Positions 61,137 to 64,000 of a stretch of 64,000 bases of DNA are shown here, piece after piece. Origin of the DNA: Chengkuizengella axinellae. Its GTDB lineage: Bacteria; Bacillota; Bacilli; Paenibacillales; KCTC-33759. The stretch is from the NCBI RefSeq assembly GCF_030730905.1, contig NZ_JAVAMP010000018.1, positions 1-64,000 on the forward strand, given 5' to 3'. How positions within the stretch are numbered: the stretch's first letter is position 1; each line of letters opens with the position of its first letter. The notes under the pieces are model-generated. The model was not told the DNA's origin, made no database searches, and saw nothing but the letters and a program-made list of their open reading frames with translations. The position numbers and the translations under genes are program-made.

Positions 61137-61170
61137 AACCTATCGTCTCTTTAAAAGAGATGATAGGTTT
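61137..61170 (+). terminator. Terminator after the histidine kinase gene
   Basis: AAACCTATC pairs with GATAGGTTT, and TCTCTTT with AAAGAGA inside, followed by TTTAG. A similar AAAAGAGAYGATAG string occurs near 58422. Confidence 0.75.
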
Positions 61171-61193
61171 TTAGAATATAGGAGTATTTGTTA

Positions 61194-61485
61194 CTATGAA
61201 TCCAACCTATTTTCCAAAGAATCATTACAAAGTTGAAATCCGTTTCTGTTATAAAAGTCTATGCTATGTTCACTTGGCCAAACTATAATAAATTCAAAAT
61301 TCATTTCTTTAGCCCATCTGTTTACTTCCTTTATTAATTGGCTCCCCAATCCTTTTCCTCTAACTTCTGGAACACTATATACGTTGGTCATATATGCAAA
61401 TGGATAAGTCACCCTACAGTGTAAAATCCCATCTCAATTTAATTAATTGTTCAATATCTTTTTCTTCAGCAAGTCTAATATTCAC
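61194..61485 (-). pseudogene. GNAT acetyltransferase gene with internal deletion
   Basis: The gene starts at GTG 61485 behind AAGGAGAGG and reads MNIRLAEEKDIEQLIKLRWD, then FTL and TAG. The C-terminal half lies in another frame: YMTNVYSVPEVRGKGLGSQL (acetyl-CoA loop RGKGLG), then WAKEMNFEFIIVWPSEHSID and FYNRNGFQL, to a stop at 61194. About 50 residues between the parts are missing. Both ends align with one GNAT protein, so a single deletion broke it. Confidence 0.75.
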
Positions 61486-61538
61486 CGTTTCCTCTCCTTG
61501 TTCATAATGATTTAGAACTTCATTTTATCTATTTATTA

Positions 61539-63266
61539 TTACAATGTGCTTATAATCAAGCTAGATATTATCAAACTTGATATTCCAATTAATAATAAGA
61601 TGGTGGGAAGTATCCATATTCGTTTGTATGTAACAAGTGGTAAAGCGGGTATGATTAAACTTAATAATAGAACTACTACTACTAATAAGATTCCTGCTAA
61701 CTCAATAGTCATCAAGACAATGAGATAGTAAAGTATTGGGGTAAGTAGTATGAATCCAGGAATACTAAATAAAGAATGATAGAAATGTTTGACTGGTTGA
61801 CTGTGAGTAGAAGTTCTTGTTATAAAAGCAATATTTAATCCTATTAAGGAAAATAATAAAGGCCAGTGAAATACATAACTACTACCTGGAAGATAAATAC
61901 CAGAAGCTACAGATAAAATTGTCCATATCAACAATGCACCTAAATGAAGATTCCATAACTTGATCTTATTGGATGTTAGACGATAAATCAAAATAAATAG
62001 AGCTAAAGAGATAAAAACAAAACCAATAAAATAAATATAATTATAATTCAGGTGTGACATAATAAACCATGTTTTGTCTGGAAGTAGTGTTGTTATCATA
62101 AGCCAAAGAGCTGAAGTCATTCCAAATGAAATGAAAATTGTAAATAAAGCTATACATATACCACCCATCATACCGATAAAACTGACTTCCTTCTTAAGTT
62201 TGCCATGAATGAATGTAACAATAAACAACATTAAAATCATAATTGTAAATGGGATAACAAGTGATTCTGAATAAGTAATTACACTTGAACCAATAAAGTT
62301 AAAAAATACTGAGCTACCTTCTTTTACTTGTGATAAATTCTCATTTCCAAAATGATTTGTTAATTCATACATATGTACTCCATGATGAAATAAACTTCTC
62401 TCATCAAAAGATTCTAGGTTATCATCCATTGTATGATAAGCATACAATCCTTCAGCAAAGGCAAAGTTAAGTCCTGGCATTCCAGCCTCTTTAAATATGG
62501 TTAGATCTGTATCGTTCGGCATTTCTTTATACAAGCTGACCAATAGTGAATTGCCTACTGGACGAGAAGATGCTTCAATAAATTCATTAACTAACCATTG
62601 ATTAGGATCACTTGTTTCAAACATCATAGAAGGTCCTTTATTCCCTCGGGCTTCAAAGTTCAAAACTAGACCAACTTCTTCAGCTAAAGGATTCTCTTCT
62701 ACAAATCCTTTAGCCCCTAACAATCCTAATTCCTCTCCATCCGTAAATAAAACGATGATATCATTTTTTAATGGAGCTCCATTTTGTATTGCTCTTATCG
62801 TTTCAAGGATTGCTGCAACAGCGGCACCATCATCACTGACCCCTGGAGTTTCAGGTTGAGTATCATAGTGAGCTGCTAACATAACTGCTTTTGAATTGTC
62901 CGTTCCTTCTATTTTCCCTATCACGTTTTCAATTGTTGCTGAAGCATTCCATTTGGGGTTGCTCACATATGCCTGCTGTATCTCTGCTTTTATTCCAAGA
63001 GATTCTAGTTCATTCACTAGGTAGGTTTGAACTTTTTTGTTTTCTGCTGAACCCGTTGGATGTGGTTTTTGACCAATGACTCTTAAATGTTCCATAGCAC
63101 GCTCAGTTGAAAATTCACTTTCTAGTCTATTTTCTTCTTCTACTACTTCTGGAGATTGGACTGATAATAAACCTAACCAAATTGTAAATATCATGATGAA
63201 AATAATAGCAATTGGGTATAAAGGGATCTTGTTATTTACTATTCTTTTTTCTGTATCGATTTTCAC
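61539..63266 (-). CDS. M28-family metallopeptidase with C-terminal membrane domain
   Basis: A protein of about 575 residues. One N-terminal helix (LYPIAIIFIMIFTIWLGLL) leads into an extracytoplasmic M28 aminopeptidase domain with the zinc-site motifs AAHYDTQPETPGVSDDGAAV and LFTDGEELGLLGAKGF. About eight membrane helices fill the last 250 residues. This layout resembles the vacuolar Pff1-type and bacterial M20/M28 membrane peptidases. It would remove N-terminal residues from peptides at the outer membrane face. GTG 63266 follows GGGAGAG; longer starts (63302) are less likely. Confidence 0.85.
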   Translation of the reverse strand: MKIDTEKRIVNNKIPLYPIAIIFIMIFTIWLGLLSVQSPEVVEEENRLESEFSTERAMEHLRVIGQKPHPTGSAENKKVQTYLVNELESLGIKAEIQQAYVSNPKWNASATIENVIGKIEGTDNSKAVMLAAHYDTQPETPGVSDDGAAVAAILETIRAIQNGAPLKNDIIVLFTDGEELGLLGAKGFVEENPLAEEVGLVLNFEARGNKGPSMMFETSDPNQWLVNEFIEASSRPVGNSLLVSLYKEMPNDTDLTIFKEAGMPGLNFAFAEGLYAYHTMDDNLESFDERSLFHHGVHMYELTNHFGNENLSQVKEGSSVFFNFIGSSVITYSESLVIPFTIMILMLFIVTFIHGKLKKEVSFIGMMGGICIALFTIFISFGMTSALWLMITTLLPDKTWFIMSHLNYNYIYFIGFVFISLALFILIYRLTSNKIKLWNLHLGALLIWTILSVASGIYLPGSSYVFHWPLLFSLIGLNIAFITRTSTHSQPVKHFYHSLFSIPGFILLTPILYYLIVLMTIELAGILLVVVVLLLSLIIPALPLVTYKRIWILPTILLLIGISSLIISSLIISTL

Positions 63267-63294
63267 ATACATCTCTCCCATCTTGATCTTTGGT

Positions 63295-63327
63295 AATAAC
63301 ACCGTCTATAACTTAGACGGTGTTATT
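63295..63327 (-). terminator. Long perfect hairpin between ABC-F and peptidase genes
   Basis: A 13-bp stem (AATAACACCGTCT and its complement) with a 7-base loop, directly past the ABC-F stop. Its U tract is weak on both strands (TTACC or TTACTAG). Confidence 0.6.
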
Positions 63328-63335
63328 ACTAGATT

Positions 63336-64000
63336 TCATTCAAAAAGTAATTTTTTTCTTTTTGTTAGTTTATTATATTCTTCATCTAACGCTTGGTATT
63401 CTAAATCTGAAGGATTTAAACGTCCAAGTTCACCTATTATATTCAATAGACGATTTTCTATGACCATTTTTTCTTCTAATATGTTCTCCTGTGTCTTTGA
63501 ATCTGGCTGTTTTTCTACTTCTTGAACCTTCTCGCTATATTCTTTATAACCACTTTCTACTTTTTGAACCTTGTCATCTTTAAAAATCAACAATTTATCA
63601 CAGATCTTTTCAAGAAAATAACGATCATGGGAAACGATTAATAATGTACCACTGTAAGCTTCTAACGTCTTCTCTAATCGCTCTCTACTTTGTAAATCCA
63701 AATGATTCGTAGGCTCATCTAAGATCAATAGATCTCTGTTTTCATTCATAAGTTGTGCTAGTTTAAATTTTGTTCTTTCTCCTAGGCTTAATTGACCCAT
63801 AGATTTATTTAACATAGATTCTTGCAACCCCATACTAATGAGCAAGTTCACTGTTTTTTGGACATCATTACGAATATAATGAATTCCCTCAATGATTTCT
63901 TTCATTGTTTTATCAGGGTTCAAGTCATTGACGTCTTGTGTCAAATGAGAGATTTTCAATGAAGGACTGATCCACAAATCTCCATCATCCAACTTATCTT
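63336..64000 (-). CDS. ABC-F family ATP-binding protein, C-terminal part (gene runs off the window)
   Basis: The visible 221 codons hold the second ATPase domain of an ABC-F protein: the signature QLSLGERTKFKLAQLM, Walker B LLILDEPTNHLDL and the switch His in LLIVSHDRYFLEKICDKLLI. A charged C-terminal coiled coil follows (KEYSEKVQEVEKQ, NRLLNIIGELGRL). The frame stays open past 63992 (DKLDDGDLW) to the window edge, so the TTG there is not the start. ABC-F proteins act on ribosomes in translation control or antibiotic resistance (Vga/Msr types); which applies is not decidable from this part. Confidence 0.9.
   Translation of the reverse strand, partial: DKLDDGDLWISPSLKISHLTQDVNDLNPDKTMKEIIEGIHYIRNDVQKTVNLLISMGLQESMLNKSMGQLSLGERTKFKLAQLMNENRDLLILDEPTNHLDLQSRERLEKTLEAYSGTLLIVSHDRYFLEKICDKLLIFKDDKVQKVESGYKEYSEKVQEVEKQPDSKTQENILEEKMVIENRLLNIIGELGRLNPSDLEYQALDEEYNKLTKRKKLLFE

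Noticed and set aside
61420-61440. 15-base match (TGGGATTTTACACTG) between the GNAT pseudogene and the 48-aa ORF near 165-190
   Set aside because: It lies in ordinary coding sequence of both, with no extension of similarity and no inverted repeats or target duplications, so an insertion-sequence end is not supported. Chance matches of this length are expected in AT-rich DNA.
63336-63992. TTG 63992 as the start of the ABC-F gene
   Set aside because: The frame remains open to the window edge and the residues upstream (DKLDDGDLW) fit the family, so the gene is cut by the window, not short.

Overview
The window is AT-rich chromosomal DNA from a Gram-positive, endospore-forming bacterium of the order Bacillales. 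A GerA-type germinant-receptor operon, a HisK_N-type sporulation-like sensor kinase, an yng-type leucine-degradation cluster, strong AGGAGG ribosome-binding sites and frequent TTG/GTG starts all point that way. A Paenibacillaceae-like or marine bacillus is possible, but the genus cannot be fixed from the sequence. I saw no rRNA, tRNA, CRISPR array, intact prophage or intact insertion sequence.

Layout. 1-24 kb is a loose series of mostly single-gene units, largely on the minus strand: a zinc-independent MDR oxidoreductase, a MalT-like LuxR ATPase regulator, a Nudix gene with a nonsense codon, a KASIII-like synthase, SelO, several VOC/PhnB-like proteins, two MFS transporters, small-molecule kinases, a patatin-like lipase, GNAT proteins, a metallophosphatase and lipoproteins. 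22.3-24.9 kb is a gene graveyard: two pieces of an MDR oxidoreductase in the wrong order, a truncated DUF4386 protein, a frameshifted surface-type protein and a serine-hydrolase fragment. 24.9-26.6 kb holds three tandem DUF4489-type genes, with a chain of RNA-like hairpins between the first and second. 26.6-32.9 kb is the leucine/isovalerate operon (acyl-CoA dehydrogenase, biotin carboxylase, biotin carrier, HMG-CoA lyase, enoyl-CoA hydratase, carboxyltransferase). 34.5-35.5 kb is azlCD. 37.5-44.9 kb is phenylalanine/tyrosine catabolism: aromatic amino acid hydroxylase, then an operon of HPPD, flavin reductase, FAH-family hydrolase, homogentisate dioxygenase and an AMP-dependent acyl-CoA ligase. 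45-53 kb carries a phosphatase, a GGDEF protein, a TSUP permease, a TagO-like transferase, a DUF4386-MDR pair and an ECF sigma/anti-sigma operon with two small proteins. 53.7-58.2 kb is the gerA-type operon facing a PP2C-like gene. 58.5-64 kb holds NIPSNAP, DeoR, histidine kinase, M28 peptidase and a partial ABC-F gene.

Two themes stand out. First, many small genes have decayed by internal deletion or frameshift (MDR, HIT, DUF4180, GNAT, deaminase, Nudix and others), leaving recognisable ends with intact ribosome-binding sites and terminators. Second, the intercistronic region at 25386-25545 forms at least four stem-loops that each expose GGA in the loop. Two of the loops match the CsrB-type CAGGA(U/C)G repeat exactly, and one pair of stems differs by a compensatory base-pair change. 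This is the best candidate here for an undescribed regulatory RNA system.
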